Shown here piece by piece: positions 52,899 to 62,744 of a stretch of DNA of 64,000 bases (position 1 is its first letter; every line of letters starts with the position of its first letter). Below the pieces are notes generated by a model that saw only the letters and a program-made list of their open reading frames with translations, made no database searches and had not been told where the DNA came from. Position numbers and translations under genes: made by a program. Source of the stretch: JAJFHI01 sp050633705 (GTDB taxonomy: Bacteria; Pseudomonadota; Alphaproteobacteria; Rhizobiales; Hyphomicrobiaceae); assembly GCA_050633705.1 (NCBI GenBank), contig JBOEGZ010000005.1:186001-250000 (forward strand). Direction: 5' to 3'.

Positions 52899-54351
52899 CA
52901 CCCATACTGACAAGAACCTGGCCCAGCGCATAGCAGGGCAAAGCGTTTTTTTGTTTGCCGGGTTCGGTGCTGCCCAGGTGTGTTCTTTTGCTCGCAACGC
53001 AATCATCGGGCACTGGCTGTCGAAGGGGGACTTCGGCATTGCCGCGACAATAACATTATTGTTGCAACTTCTCGAAACGATGAGCGACTTGGGGGCTGAT
53101 CGTCTTATTATTCAAGCCGACGATGGTGACGATAAAACGCTGGTTGGCACGGCCCACGCCACACTGATTGCTCGCGGCGTCATTACTTCGGCCATGTTGT
53201 TTCTATTCGCAGCGCCATTATCAGCATTTTTCGCTATCCCTGACGCAAAGTGGGCATTCCAGGTGGCGTCCCTTGTTCCATTGATTAAGGGATTTATGCA
53301 TCTCGACCCTCGGCGTTTTCAACGCAGACTGGAAAATCGACCCCACCTTGCCGTTGAAACTGCACCTCAAATTATTGCATTGATCGCAACAATTCCGGTA
53401 CTAACGCTCTTTCCAAGCTACCAAGCCGTGTTGTGGTTGGCATTAATGCAAGCGATTTTAGCTGTTGGCGTTTCACATGGTTTCGCCGAGCGGCGCTATC
53501 ACACGGCATGGGACCCCACAAAATTTTGGCGCCTGTTTAAGTTTGGCTGGCCAATCTGGGCGAGTGCATTTCCATTGATTGCCGTCTACCAAGGCGATCG
53601 CATCATTATTGGTCATCTCCTCGGCATGGAAGCGTTGGCCGGTTACACAGCCGCCTTCATGACGGCAATGGTTCCCGGTCTCATTGCTGGGAAAGTTGGC
53701 AATGCTCTGATGCTGCCCCTACTCGGACGGAAAAAACATAACGAGCAAGAGTTTCGTTCGCTCTATATGCTTTTGACAGAGGCCACCGTTGTTGTCGCCG
53801 CGGGATATCTATGTGTCTTTTTAATTGCCGGCGAACAAATTTTACCGCTGGCGTTTGGCGAAAACTATACCGGACTAGGTACTGTGATCGCATGGCTCGC
53901 ATTTATGTGGGCTATACGAATGGTTCAAGCCGTACCTGGTATGGCACTCATGGCAAACGGTGAAACGCGACCTCTTTTGGTGGCCGGGATCATCCGGGCG
54001 GCTGGTATTGTGTTTGTGCTGTGGGCAGCCACTCAAGGTTATGGCCTGGCTGGAATCGCAGCAGCTGGTTGTGGCGCTGAACTCGCATCATTACTCTACA
54101 TAACACTAAGAGTAGGACGCGACCGTCAAAATATGAAAACCGGTTTTCTCGCTCGCACGAGCCTACTGATGGCCGTCGCAGCGGGCGCATTGTTCACTTC
54201 GCATTTAATTGGCGCACAAAGCGCGATGGCGGTGATCAGTCAAACAATCGCAATTGCTATGGTCGTTTGCAGCTTACTTTTATGTGTGTTGCCATTGGGG
54301 CGACTAACTTGGTCGAAACTCCAGACGCTTCGAAACACCGCAACATCATAA
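52885..54351 (+). CDS. wzx: Lipopolysaccharide/O-unit flippase (Wzx, MATE-like)
   Basis: 488 residues with about 12-14 membrane helices and the polysaccharide-biosynthesis pattern (GQSVFLFAGFGAAQVCSFARN, DFGIAATITLLLQLLETMSDLGADRLIIQ). It flips lipid-linked repeat units across the inner membrane. It overlaps the preceding gene and is the last plus-strand gene of the locus. Confidence 0.9.
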   Translation: MQTASTHTDKNLAQRIAGQSVFLFAGFGAAQVCSFARNAIIGHWLSKGDFGIAATITLLLQLLETMSDLGADRLIIQADDGDDKTLVGTAHATLIARGVITSAMLFLFAAPLSAFFAIPDAKWAFQVASLVPLIKGFMHLDPRRFQRRLENRPHLAVETAPQIIALIATIPVLTLFPSYQAVLWLALMQAILAVGVSHGFAERRYHTAWDPTKFWRLFKFGWPIWASAFPLIAVYQGDRIIIGHLLGMEALAGYTAAFMTAMVPGLIAGKVGNALMLPLLGRKKHNEQEFRSLYMLLTEATVVVAAGYLCVFLIAGEQILPLAFGENYTGLGTVIAWLAFMWAIRMVQAVPGMALMANGETRPLLVAGIIRAAGIVFVLWAATQGYGLAGIAAAGCGAELASLLYITLRVGRDRQNMKTGFLARTSLLMAVAAGALFTSHLIGAQSAMAVISQTIAIAMVVCSLLLCVLPLGRLTWSKLQTLRNTATS

Positions 54352-54502
54352 GTGACAGGACATCTTGTCAACGCGTGATATTGTTTTTCAAGGTTACCGG
54401 ACAATACATCTGCAATATTTTGTATCCTCAAACTTCCCCAGATTTCCTCGCACGTCTCCAACATGCATCCAGCACTTGGACCCTCCCGCGCCGTAAACCG
54501 CG

Positions 54503-54535
54503 AAAAAACACCTCAACGAAGTCTTCGCCGAGGTG
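54503..54535 (-). terminator. Terminator of the GT4 gene
   Basis: CACCTC and GAGGTG pair (54509-54514 with 54530-54535) around an inner CGAAG/CTTCG pairing, and the minus strand continues with TTTTTT. It terminates the minus-strand glycosyltransferase gene; on the plus strand the T run is poor. Confidence 0.88.
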
Positions 54536-54582
54536 CCAAATTTGATTGAAATTTCGTGGAAATTTATGTCGGAATTTAAACC

Positions 54583-55845
54583 CTACAAGTTTGACTGCAC
54601 CGCAGGAAGGCCAGCCGGCGCTTGAGGCCTCGGTTGCTTTGCGCCATGAAGTGCTTTTTCATACGCTGCAAGCAAACGTCCACGTTCTTCATCCCATGAC
54701 AACAAACGTTTTGCGCGGTCTTTTCCGTTTTCTGCCAGCTCGCGATGAAGCTCTGGCTCATCCAACAAACGCAAACTCTGACGGGCCAATGCTTTGGGAT
54801 CGTTGTCGCCAGCATAAAGTGCTGCGTTCCCACCAACTTTGCGACCTTCGATCAGATCAAACTGAACGAACGGGATTCCCAAAGTCATATATTCGAAGAC
54901 CTTGTTCATCGAGATCTTGTCATTGTAGGTGTTTTTCGGGTCCGGAATAATTCCCACATCAAACGCTGACAGGGCCTGCATCAGCGGCGCACCGGACAAA
55001 AAGCCTGTAAAGCTAATATAATCAGCCACACCAATTTCTGCGGCTTGGCGCTTTAGGTTTTCCAGTTCCGTGCCTGAACCAACTATTACGCAATGGACAT
55101 CATCGCGGCCTTGCTTGTAAACAATCTCGGCCATGGCATCGACGAGCAAATCGACACCGTCTTGAGCACCCATGATCCCGATATAACCCAGCAGGTGTTT
55201 GCGGCCATGTTTTAGCGCATTGTTTGGTTGGGTTCTCTGAAAGCATGAAAGATCAGGAATTGAACGGACAATGTAAACATCGTCTGCATCCATTCCGCCG
55301 CGTTCAACAGCTATGTCTTTAAACGTCTCATTGGTTGCAATCGAAACATCGGCGGCACAAAACGTCCAACGCTCAAGCTTTGTGAGCAAAGAATGGAAAA
55401 CACCACGACGACCGAATTTTGCTTCGTACAATTCTGGATTGATGTCGTGGTGATCAAAGATGAATGGCTTGCCAAAGAGATATTTCCAAAAGCCTGCAAT
55501 AATGAAGATCAAGTCAGGAGGATTGCAAGCCTGAACACTGTCGAAGCCAACCTTGAAATATACTTTTATAGAGAGAACGAATTCCCAAAAAAGTGCCATT
55601 GAGTATTCAAGCGCATACCCCAAAGCCCCATCGGCCTCAATTGGCAGCGGATGGCGAAAGACGTGAATGTCCTCTAACAGCTCATAACTCTGTATGTATT
55701 TGCCGCCCTTGGGACAGATAACTGAGACCGTGAAGCCCGCATCACGCAGCGTACGCGCTTCCTGCCAGACGCGCCGATCTAACGGCACCGTCAAGTTCTC
55801 AACAATAATCAACACACTCTGTTTCGTCGCCACGCGTCCCACCAT
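54583..55845 (-). CDS. Family 4 glycosyltransferase
   Basis: 420 residues. GT-B fold: VLIIVENLTVPLDRRVWQEARTL at the start, IFDHHDINPELYEAKFGRRG in the acceptor region, and the nucleotide-sugar half with LLGYIGIMGAQDGVD, CVIVGSGTELENL and NKVFEYMTLGIPFVQFD (the E-x7-E motif region). It is transcribed opposite to the locus but is likely part of the same pathway. Confidence 0.93.
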   Translation of the reverse strand: MVGRVATKQSVLIIVENLTVPLDRRVWQEARTLRDAGFTVSVICPKGGKYIQSYELLEDIHVFRHPLPIEADGALGYALEYSMALFWEFVLSIKVYFKVGFDSVQACNPPDLIFIIAGFWKYLFGKPFIFDHHDINPELYEAKFGRRGVFHSLLTKLERWTFCAADVSIATNETFKDIAVERGGMDADDVYIVRSIPDLSCFQRTQPNNALKHGRKHLLGYIGIMGAQDGVDLLVDAMAEIVYKQGRDDVHCVIVGSGTELENLKRQAAEIGVADYISFTGFLSGAPLMQALSAFDVGIIPDPKNTYNDKISMNKVFEYMTLGIPFVQFDLIEGRKVGGNAALYAGDNDPKALARQSLRLLDEPELHRELAENGKDRAKRLLSWDEERGRLLAAYEKALHGAKQPRPQAPAGLPAVQSNL

Positions 55846-56164
55846 TATTCTTGTTTAAGCGGTTGTCTTTTGTCGCAACACACCTGTCACCCCACGGGCG
55901 ACTATCCAAGAAAGAGGTAAAATAAGCCGTGACAAACATGGCTGATGGAACACGAGTGATTGTCCCAAATTGGAACATGCAATCCAATCACGCCCAACAA
56001 TTTGGGAAAATAGGAAAACGGTCCGTTACTTGCTTTCAATTTGCCTATTGCGACAAAGGCAAGACGCAACGGGAAAACTGCCGAGTCCCTCAACAAGGCA
56101 ATTTCAAAGCTGCAAGCATCCTGTCCGCGCGCACGACAAATATTGATGTTCGGAGATTTAGCAA
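55846..56164. other. Intergenic region between the GT4 gene and a small gene
   Basis: 319 bp between divergent genes, where both promoters must lie. I see the SD (GGAG) of the small plus-strand gene close to its end, but no convincing -35/-10 pair, repeat or RNA gene. The short open frames here look non-coding. Confidence 0.4.
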
Positions 56165-56395
56165 ATGTATCGCATTCCGCGGCCTCATCCTTGGCCACCC
56201 ACGATCGACCTAACGACAGTTCGCGAAACGATGCTGTACATGCATGACGACATGAGGCGCGTTCCAGGATTGGAAAAAGCAGCCCGCGCCATGAATGATG
56301 CTATCAAAGAAATCGATCTGGCCGAGCGGACAATGCAACGCGAACAAAATCTCAGTCCGATCGCCGCGAAATTCATGCCGAGTCGGATTTTCTAG
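56165..56395 (+). CDS. Small conserved hypothetical protein
   Basis: 76 residues with GGAG about ten bases upstream of the ATG. It is charged and helical, with LYMHDDMRRVPGLEKAARAMNDAIKEIDLAER; I recall small alphaproteobacterial proteins of this type, but no named domain. Cytoplasmic, function unknown. Its stop lies 53 bp before the stop of the convergent outer-membrane protein. Confidence 0.6.
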   Translation: MYRIPRPHPWPPTIDLTTVRETMLYMHDDMRRVPGLEKAARAMNDAIKEIDLAERTMQREQNLSPIAAKFMPSRIF

Positions 56396-56448
56396 AAAGC
56401 TGACAACTTAAGGCGGCATCCAATACTCAAGCTCCAATTCCCCAGCGT

Positions 56449-57444
56449 TTAGAATTCGATCTCGACACTCCACTTGAGCGTTGCATCAGGCGTATTTTCG
56501 TTAACACCAAACAACACGCCCGTACCGATACTGACAGCAACCTGATCAGGCTCCCCGCCATCGTTGGCGTCAACCTCGTCGCCCACGCTGACCATGCCAT
56601 TGTCCGTGCGAAGCTGTGAAAGCGGGCTTGGTCCGGCATCGAAGGCATAATAGACAATTGGGCCTAAGCGGTGTTGGTTAAAATCACCAAACAACTCCTG
56701 CGGTTCGCGCCGAGTCCCACTATTTCCGAGACGGTCAATCGTTCCGTAAGCTTCCAACGCAAAAGTCCAAGTCTCAGATGCCTTGTACATGAGTTGGCTG
56801 GCATAAAAGAAGTCCCACTTGGCATCTCGCTCAGCCGCATCACCGGCGAAAAAATGCACAAATGTCAGATTTGTCGTCGCGGTCCACGGGCCGTGTTCGA
56901 ATTGAACTATGGGCCCAAACACGATTGATTGGGGTTCGGAACTCTCAGTTGGATACTGATATTCAACCAGCGCTCCGAGCCCAAGCCCACCTTGCTCTGG
57001 CACAGGAACTGCTACGAAGACGCCCTCTAAGGCAACTTCTTCTAAAACCAACGCGTCGAATGCATCGGCCATTGCTAGCGAAGACGGTTCTTCGATCCGC
57101 TCCTTTTCAAACTCAATACCAACACGCGTGCGAAAGAAAGTTGTAATACCAAACTCAAGTTCGAGAGCATGGCGTTGACGCACAACTGTGTTCTCATCGA
57201 ATTCAAATTCACCAGGTTCTTCGGCAAAAACTTTGCGGCGCGGCTGGCCAAATGAATGAGCATTTTGACTCTGGAATTCAACGCCACCAACCTCAACTTC
57301 AAGATCCTTAATCTCGAATTGATTGACTGCCGGCCCACCAGCCCATGCTGTTGTAGCTCCAACAAACAAACTCGCCGCGACGGCACCTATTAATATGCTT
57401 TTCAATGACGAAACTTCTTTGTCGCGCACCCTGCAAATCCCCAT
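56449..57444 (-). CDS. Exported outer-membrane-like protein
   Basis: 331 residues. A signal peptide follows a short basic start (ISILIGAVAASLFVGATTAWA-like, about 14-36), so the real start could be TTG or GTG inside the first 14 residues. The mature part has short amphipathic strands and acidic loops, ends in EIEF, the aromatic C-terminus of a beta-barrel, and has no named family. Single gene, function unknown. Confidence 0.65.
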   Translation of the reverse strand: MGICRVRDKEVSSLKSILIGAVAASLFVGATTAWAGGPAVNQFEIKDLEVEVGGVEFQSQNAHSFGQPRRKVFAEEPGEFEFDENTVVRQRHALELEFGITTFFRTRVGIEFEKERIEEPSSLAMADAFDALVLEEVALEGVFVAVPVPEQGGLGLGALVEYQYPTESSEPQSIVFGPIVQFEHGPWTATTNLTFVHFFAGDAAERDAKWDFFYASQLMYKASETWTFALEAYGTIDRLGNSGTRREPQELFGDFNQHRLGPIVYYAFDAGPSPLSQLRTDNGMVSVGDEVDANDGGEPDQVAVSIGTGVLFGVNENTPDATLKWSVEIEF

Positions 57445-57725
57445 TTATCCGCAAACTAGGCACACGCCACATTGCAGTTACAATTTATAATTGATTCTTG
57501 AGCCCAACGCCCATTTTATTGGATCTAGCAGCGTTACTCGGCGCTGTGTTCCAATCGAGAGACACCCAAACCAGTTGCAAAATGAAGGACAAAGACCGTC
57601 TGGTCCCGAACGTCTAAACAAAATTCAACAAATTCAATAACTCGACAGCCGTAGTCATTTACCAATAGTTATCTACCTTCAACTAGGCTCTGAGGCATAG
57701 ATTCACTCGAATTGCGAAAAGAGCC

Positions 57726-58604
57726 ATGCTTAAAGGAGCTCCCGGAAAATCTTCAGAGTACGCGTTAATGAACGAATACTCGTCACTACTTGGTGACGCG
57801 GTATTACGTCATCGCGCGAGAACGGCTGAACATTCTGCGCGGATTGAGACCGAGCTGGCCAACAAAGTGAAGTCGGAATTCATCTCCAACATGAGTCATG
57901 AGCTGCGCACGCCGCTCAATACGGTTATCGGTTTCTCCAAAATTCTTGCTGAGCAAGAAAACCGAGCTCTCCCTCAAGAGGAAGTGATTGAGTACGCCAG
58001 CTTGATTCGAGATGCCGCCAGCCATCTTCTGGCAGTTCTCAACGACATTCTCGACATTTCGAAAATTCAAAGTGGGCGCTACACGCTGGACGCGCAGGAA
58101 GTTCGCATTGACGAAGTCATCCTCGAAGTCCTCGAAGGTATGAACGAAGCAGCATCCGATGCTGGCTTAGAAATTACCCGTCGCTTCCCTGTCGACCTAC
58201 CGACCGTTCGTGGCGATCGCCGTAAACTTCAACAGATTTTCTCGAATATTTTATCCAATGCCGTCAAGTTCACCCACCAAGGAGGCCAGATTCTTGTTGA
58301 ATCCTCTCGCCTACAAGATGGTGGAGTCATTGTTCGTATAAATGATACTGGAATTGGCATGAGCAATGAAGAAATCGAAGTCGCGCTAACACCATTTGGT
58401 CAAGTTGACGGTTCGCGTGCCCGTTGGCGCGAGGGTACCGGGCTTGGATTGCCGATTGCGAACTCACTGGTTGAGCTCCATGGCGGTCAAATCAAAATCC
58501 AGAGTGAAAGAGAACGCGGCACAGAAGTACTCGTTACGTTTCCATCCAGACATGCTGTTTCTGTGGCTCAAGGCCGTGACGCATTGATGGGCAACGACAT
58601 TTAA
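57726..58604 (+). CDS. Soluble histidine kinase (PleC/DivJ-like core)
   Basis: 292 residues, no membrane segment. A short N-terminal helix leads to the DHp domain with FISNMSHELRTPLNTVIGFSKIL. The ATPase domain has QIFSNILSNAVKFT, INDTGIGM and EGTGLGLPIANSLVELHGG. The sequence ALTPFGQVDGSRARWREGTG is typical of the PleC/DivJ/PdhS group that controls the alphaproteobacterial cell cycle, but no sensory domain is present. It precedes the HerA-like gene by 34 bp and is probably co-transcribed. Confidence 0.9.
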   Translation: MLKGAPGKSSEYALMNEYSSLLGDAVLRHRARTAEHSARIETELANKVKSEFISNMSHELRTPLNTVIGFSKILAEQENRALPQEEVIEYASLIRDAASHLLAVLNDILDISKIQSGRYTLDAQEVRIDEVILEVLEGMNEAASDAGLEITRRFPVDLPTVRGDRRKLQQIFSNILSNAVKFTHQGGQILVESSRLQDGGVIVRINDTGIGMSNEEIEVALTPFGQVDGSRARWREGTGLGLPIANSLVELHGGQIKIQSERERGTEVLVTFPSRHAVSVAQGRDALMGNDI

Positions 58605-58638
58605 AACAGTAGACAAATAGATACCCCAGGGGGCAATT

Positions 58639-60831
58639 GTGGAAACTCAAACCGCAGCTTCAAATACGCAAGCCACTGCAATGAATGTCGACCAAACCAT
58701 TGGTCGCATTGTCTCGGTGACCGGTTCAAAAGCAATTGTATTGCTCGACGGTTCTACCCAAGGGCAACCAGATACGATTACCGATCGTCCAGAGATGGGA
58801 ACTCTGCTGGCAATCGATACAAGCCGCACTGTCGTATTGGCCATCGTGTCTGCATTGAGTGTTCCTGTTCCTGCCCAACGCGAAGGCGAGTCCGAAATAT
58901 GGATTGCAGAAGTTGGTCTTGTTGGTGAACTTTGGAAAGCTACCGACGGCACACCTGCTTCCTTCAATCGTGGCGTATCCATTTATCCAGCCCTTGGCGA
59001 TCGCTGTCATATGGCAGGAAACTCTGCGTTACACATGGCCTTCTGTGGCGAGACAGATTCGAGCGTCCGTGTTGGTGCAATTCGCCAAGACGCATCCATC
59101 CCGGCAATGGTCCGTGTCGATGATTTGCTTGGCAAACACTTTGCAATTCTCGGGACCACCGGCACAGGAAAATCCTGTACGACCGCGCTGATCTTGCGGT
59201 CTATCTTAAAACGCAATCCAGCCGCTCACATTGTACTTCTAGACCCACACAACGAATATTCAACCGCATTCAAAGAGTGGGGCGAGGTAATCAGCCCGCA
59301 CGATATGCAGTTGCCATACTGGCTTTTGACGTTTGAAGAAATCGTCGAAGTCATTCTGGGAGACGAAGAAAAGTACAAAGCCGAAGTAGAAATTCTCCAA
59401 GAACTGATCCCGGTCGCGAAAGCCCGTTACAGTACTGGACGTGCAAACGAAAACCAGAAAATCCGCCGTTCAAGCACCGAAAACGGCCGTTATACTGTCG
59501 ACACGCCAGTTCCCTACAGGATATCGGACCTTACGAGTGCCATCGATGAACGTATGGGCAAACTTGAGAACAAAAAAGATCTCTCACCTTATAAGAACCT
59601 TCGCAGTCGTATCGACATCATTACTCACGACGCGCGTTACGCCTTTATGTTTGGCTCGCTCACCGTTTATGATGGAATGGCACAGGTTCTCAGTCGCATT
59701 TTCCGCGTCCCGGTCAATAACAAGCCGATTACCATCCTTGAATTAACTGGTATTCCGATGGAAATCGTCAATGTCGTTGTGTCGGTTTTGTGCCGCATGA
59801 CATTCGACTTTGCGATGTGGGGCGATGGTCAAGTGCCTGTAACGATCGTTTGCGAGGAAGCACACCGCTATGTTCCTGCTGACGACACTCTTGGATTTGC
59901 ACCTTGCAAGCGTGCAATTGCAAAGATTGCCAAAGAGGGCCGCAAGTACGGTGCATCACTTTGCGTCGTGACACAGCGACCGTCTGAGATTGATCCGACA
60001 ATTCTCTCTCAGTGCAACACAGTATTTGCCTTGCGCATGTCAAACGACAAAGACCAAGCGATCGTGCATTCGGCCGTATCGGACACAGGCTCTGGTCTAT
60101 TAGAGTTTCTTCCTGCACTTGGGCAACGCGAAGCTATCGCTTTCGGTGATGGTGTCTCACTTCCAGTCCGCATAAAATTCGATGACCTGGGTGTAAATGA
60201 ACTGCCACGATCATCAACAGCGCGCTTCACCGAACGTTGGCAAGCCTCTGAAGGTGATGAAGACTTCCTCGAAAAGGTCGTCGAGCGGTGGCGCTCTTCC
60301 GGCATGAATGCTTCACACGACAACAACGCAAATGTTGAAATGATGGCAGAGAGCATGGGAGAAATCGCCCAAAACGGAACACACGCACCGGCGACACCAC
60401 AAGCTTCTATTCAAACGCCTCCACCACCGGCGGCATTGCGTCGAACCGCCCGACCTGTAGGCCAACCAAGTCAAATTGCACGTCCTGCACAGGCCCCCGC
60501 TCAAAGGGTACAGGCCACGGCACAAACTGCCGACGCCGATCCATATGCAGCCCAACCCAATTTCCCGGTGAACGCTTCAAACCAGGCCCCGCTACAGGCT
60601 GCTCCGCCTCCTCAAGCTGCACCACAACAGCCTTCGACAACAGAAAGGCTGCGGGCCGCGCATGCCGGCATTGGCGAGCAAGCTGCTGGTAACACACAAG
60701 CACGTAGTTCTGGTTCGCTCTTGCGCCGCAAGCCAGTTGAGCAGGCTGCTGCTGTGAATACACCTGTAGATTCACCAAAATCTGCGTCCTCGCTACAGAA
60801 TTTACGCGACCGACTTCGCAAGCAAAGCTAA
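58639..60831 (+). CDS. HerA-like ATPase (DUF87) with disordered C-terminus
   Basis: 730 residues from GTG 58639 (AGGGGGC upstream). It has an N-terminal HAS-barrel (about 15-125), then the hexameric ATPase core with Walker A GTTGTGKSCTTAL near residue 173, Walker B VTIVCEEAHRYVP and an arginine-finger-like VTQRPSEID. The last 160 residues are Pro/Ala/Gln-rich and probably disordered. HerA proteins translocate DNA with the nuclease NurA in archaea; no nurA is adjacent here, and bacterial members have varied roles. Confidence 0.9.
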   Translation: METQTAASNTQATAMNVDQTIGRIVSVTGSKAIVLLDGSTQGQPDTITDRPEMGTLLAIDTSRTVVLAIVSALSVPVPAQREGESEIWIAEVGLVGELWKATDGTPASFNRGVSIYPALGDRCHMAGNSALHMAFCGETDSSVRVGAIRQDASIPAMVRVDDLLGKHFAILGTTGTGKSCTTALILRSILKRNPAAHIVLLDPHNEYSTAFKEWGEVISPHDMQLPYWLLTFEEIVEVILGDEEKYKAEVEILQELIPVAKARYSTGRANENQKIRRSSTENGRYTVDTPVPYRISDLTSAIDERMGKLENKKDLSPYKNLRSRIDIITHDARYAFMFGSLTVYDGMAQVLSRIFRVPVNNKPITILELTGIPMEIVNVVVSVLCRMTFDFAMWGDGQVPVTIVCEEAHRYVPADDTLGFAPCKRAIAKIAKEGRKYGASLCVVTQRPSEIDPTILSQCNTVFALRMSNDKDQAIVHSAVSDTGSGLLEFLPALGQREAIAFGDGVSLPVRIKFDDLGVNELPRSSTARFTERWQASEGDEDFLEKVVERWRSSGMNASHDNNANVEMMAESMGEIAQNGTHAPATPQASIQTPPPPAALRRTARPVGQPSQIARPAQAPAQRVQATAQTADADPYAAQPNFPVNASNQAPLQAAPPPQAAPQQPSTTERLRAAHAGIGEQAAGNTQARSSGSLLRRKPVEQAAAVNTPVDSPKSASSLQNLRDRLRKQS

Positions 60832-60857
60832 AACATCGCGTTATCGCTTTTAAATGA

Positions 60858-60900
60858 GAAGCGCCGCTGATCGAGATGATCAGCGGCGCTTCTTGCTTTC
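60858..60900 (+). terminator. Terminator after the HerA-like gene
   Basis: GAAGCGCCGCTGATC (60858-60872) pairs perfectly over 15 bases with GATCAGCGGCGCTTC (60878-60892), followed by TTGCTTTC. It serves the HerA-like gene, and perhaps pssA from the other side. Confidence 0.88.
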
Positions 60901-60925
60901 AATGCATTACAATAAATTTTGCGCG

Positions 60926-61888
60926 TCAGCTTGACTTGTCAGAAGGTCGGATTGGTTTTTCAGAGTGCAGCCCAACAACGCGTGGAGAATAGTCCGAAGT
61001 GGAACTTGAACCATCTGCATCAGAATCAGAGCGGGCCTTAAGTGTCTCAACCTCTTGCTCACTGCTTTCAACCTCCACGTCTTCACCGACAGTATTTTTC
61101 AAATGTTGGTAACGCCGCCACGCAAACGGGATTGTAAGCAAGTATAGTATTGTCAACCCAGTCAATGTCGGGAACGGATACGTCAACAGCATTGCAACGA
61201 CTGTCACACCAACGATAAAGATCGGCAACACCCATTCGTTACGTATGCGTTCGCCGAGGAGTTTTCCAGAAAACGTTGGAACCGCTGATACCATCATGAT
61301 GGCAATGATAAGCGTGTAAAACAATGCCACTCTTAAAAGTGCTGGATCATTGCGCACATCCCAACCAAGGTGCGACAAGAAAAACGGCAACAACACAACA
61401 ATCGCGGCAGCAGGCGTTGGCATTCCTTGGAAGTAATTTGATTTCCACCTCGGCTGCTCCTCATCAAGGGCCGCGTTAAAGCGAGCTAAGCGCAACGCTG
61501 AAGCCAACGCGAAAATCATAACACAAATCCAGCCCAAACTTTTGAGATCACCCAACCCCCAAATAAAAATAAAGAAGGCTGGTGCGACACCGAAATTTAC
61601 AAAGTCAGCGAGACTGTCGAGTTCGGCCCCAAATCGTGAAGAAGCTTTCAACAACCGTGCAACACGGCCATCGATCCCATCAAGGAATGCGGCAAACACA
61701 ATGGCCAATAACGCCAACTCCCAACGCCCTTCAATCGACATACGAATAGATGTCAACCCAGCGCAGAGCCCAAGCAGCGTGAAGAAATTCGGCACCATCA
61801 TCCGAACAGGAACACGTCTACGGCGGAATAAAGAGCGGCCACGGCGTCGCCGTGTCTCCTCTTCGAGTTTTGGAACAACCGGATCCAC
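60926..61888 (-). CDS. pssA: CDP-diacylglycerol-serine O-phosphatidyltransferase
   Basis: 320 residues from GTG 61888, which has TGAGGAG about eight bases upstream; a TTG at 61903 opens the frame but has no SD. The CDP-alcohol phosphotransferase motif is complete (DGIDGRVARLLKASSRFGAELDSLADF), with about seven membrane helices after it. It makes phosphatidylserine. An acidic, serine-rich C-terminal tail (about 265-320) is unusual. It follows psd by 52 bp. Confidence 0.95.
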   Translation of the reverse strand: MDPVVPKLEEETRRRRGRSLFRRRRVPVRMMVPNFFTLLGLCAGLTSIRMSIEGRWELALLAIVFAAFLDGIDGRVARLLKASSRFGAELDSLADFVNFGVAPAFFIFIWGLGDLKSLGWICVMIFALASALRLARFNAALDEEQPRWKSNYFQGMPTPAAAIVVLLPFFLSHLGWDVRNDPALLRVALFYTLIIAIMMVSAVPTFSGKLLGERIRNEWVLPIFIVGVTVVAMLLTYPFPTLTGLTILYLLTIPFAWRRYQHLKNTVGEDVEVESSEQEVETLKARSDSDADGSSSTSDYSPRVVGLHSEKPIRPSDKSS

Positions 61889-61940
61889 CTCACCACTCCT
61901 CAATTATTAACTCGCCATACCAAAGCGAATTCAATTCCGC

Positions 61941-62657
61941 CTAGCTGCGGCGCGCCTCTCGTTCGGGCTCGTCTGATTTTAAATCGGCAACAACAGTTTC
62001 ACCACCGACGGTACGTTGACCAACCGACACCAAAGCTGTCTTTCCGGGCGGCAAATAGATATCGACGCGACTGCCGAACCTGATCAGGCCATACCGTTGA
62101 CCAATTCCAACACTATCGCCCTCATGGACAAACGTCAGAATTCGTCGCGCGATTAGGCCCGCAATTTGTACGACAGCGATCTCATCACCAGATGAAGACT
62201 GAACGACCAAAGCCCGACGCTCGTTTTCCTCGCTGGCTTTGTCCGATGCAGCATTCACAAACGCTCCAGGAACATAGATCGATCGAATAATGCGCCCTGC
62301 AATTGGCGCGCGTTGAATGTGCACATCGAGCACGGAAAGAAACGCTGACACGCGAACGCGCGGTTCGTTACCAAGGCCAAGCTCGCTCGGCGGCACGACG
62401 GCTTCGACCTGTGTTATTTCGCCATCGGCTGCGGCAACAACAAGTCCATCACGTAACGGCGTGACGCGGTCAGGATCACGAAAGAAATAGGCGATCGCGA
62501 GTGCCAGTAGCACAAATATCCAACCCAATGGTTCCCAAATAAAAAGCCACAGGAAGAGTGCTGTACCCGCCGCCATAGCAATAAATTTGTGACCATCGCG
62601 GTGAACCGGAACCAGAACTCCAGCAATCGTTTCGAGTAATCCGTGTCCCTTCGCCAA
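61941..62657 (-). CDS. psd: Phosphatidylserine decarboxylase (proenzyme)
   Basis: 238 residues from TTG 62657, preceded by AAAAGGA; a longer frame to 62744 reaches the DegP gene and lacks a good start. Two hydrophobic segments near the N-terminus, then FFRDPDRVTPLRDGLVVAAADGEI, FLSVLDVHIQRAPIAG, and the self-cleavage site RFGSRVDIYLP, whose serine becomes the pyruvoyl group. It makes phosphatidylethanolamine from PssA's product, so the two enzymes form a pathway. Confidence 0.93.
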   Translation of the reverse strand: MAKGHGLLETIAGVLVPVHRDGHKFIAMAAGTALFLWLFIWEPLGWIFVLLALAIAYFFRDPDRVTPLRDGLVVAAADGEITQVEAVVPPSELGLGNEPRVRVSAFLSVLDVHIQRAPIAGRIIRSIYVPGAFVNAASDKASEENERRALVVQSSSGDEIAVVQIAGLIARRILTFVHEGDSVGIGQRYGLIRFGSRVDIYLPPGKTALVSVGQRTVGGETVVADLKSDEPEREARRS

Positions 62658-62744
62658 GACAGGTATCCTTTTCAATCTATGTGCCTTACCAATCGAATAA
62701 GGCCAGTGTTTCAAGCGACCTAACGAGCGGCTTCGACAGCTCAT

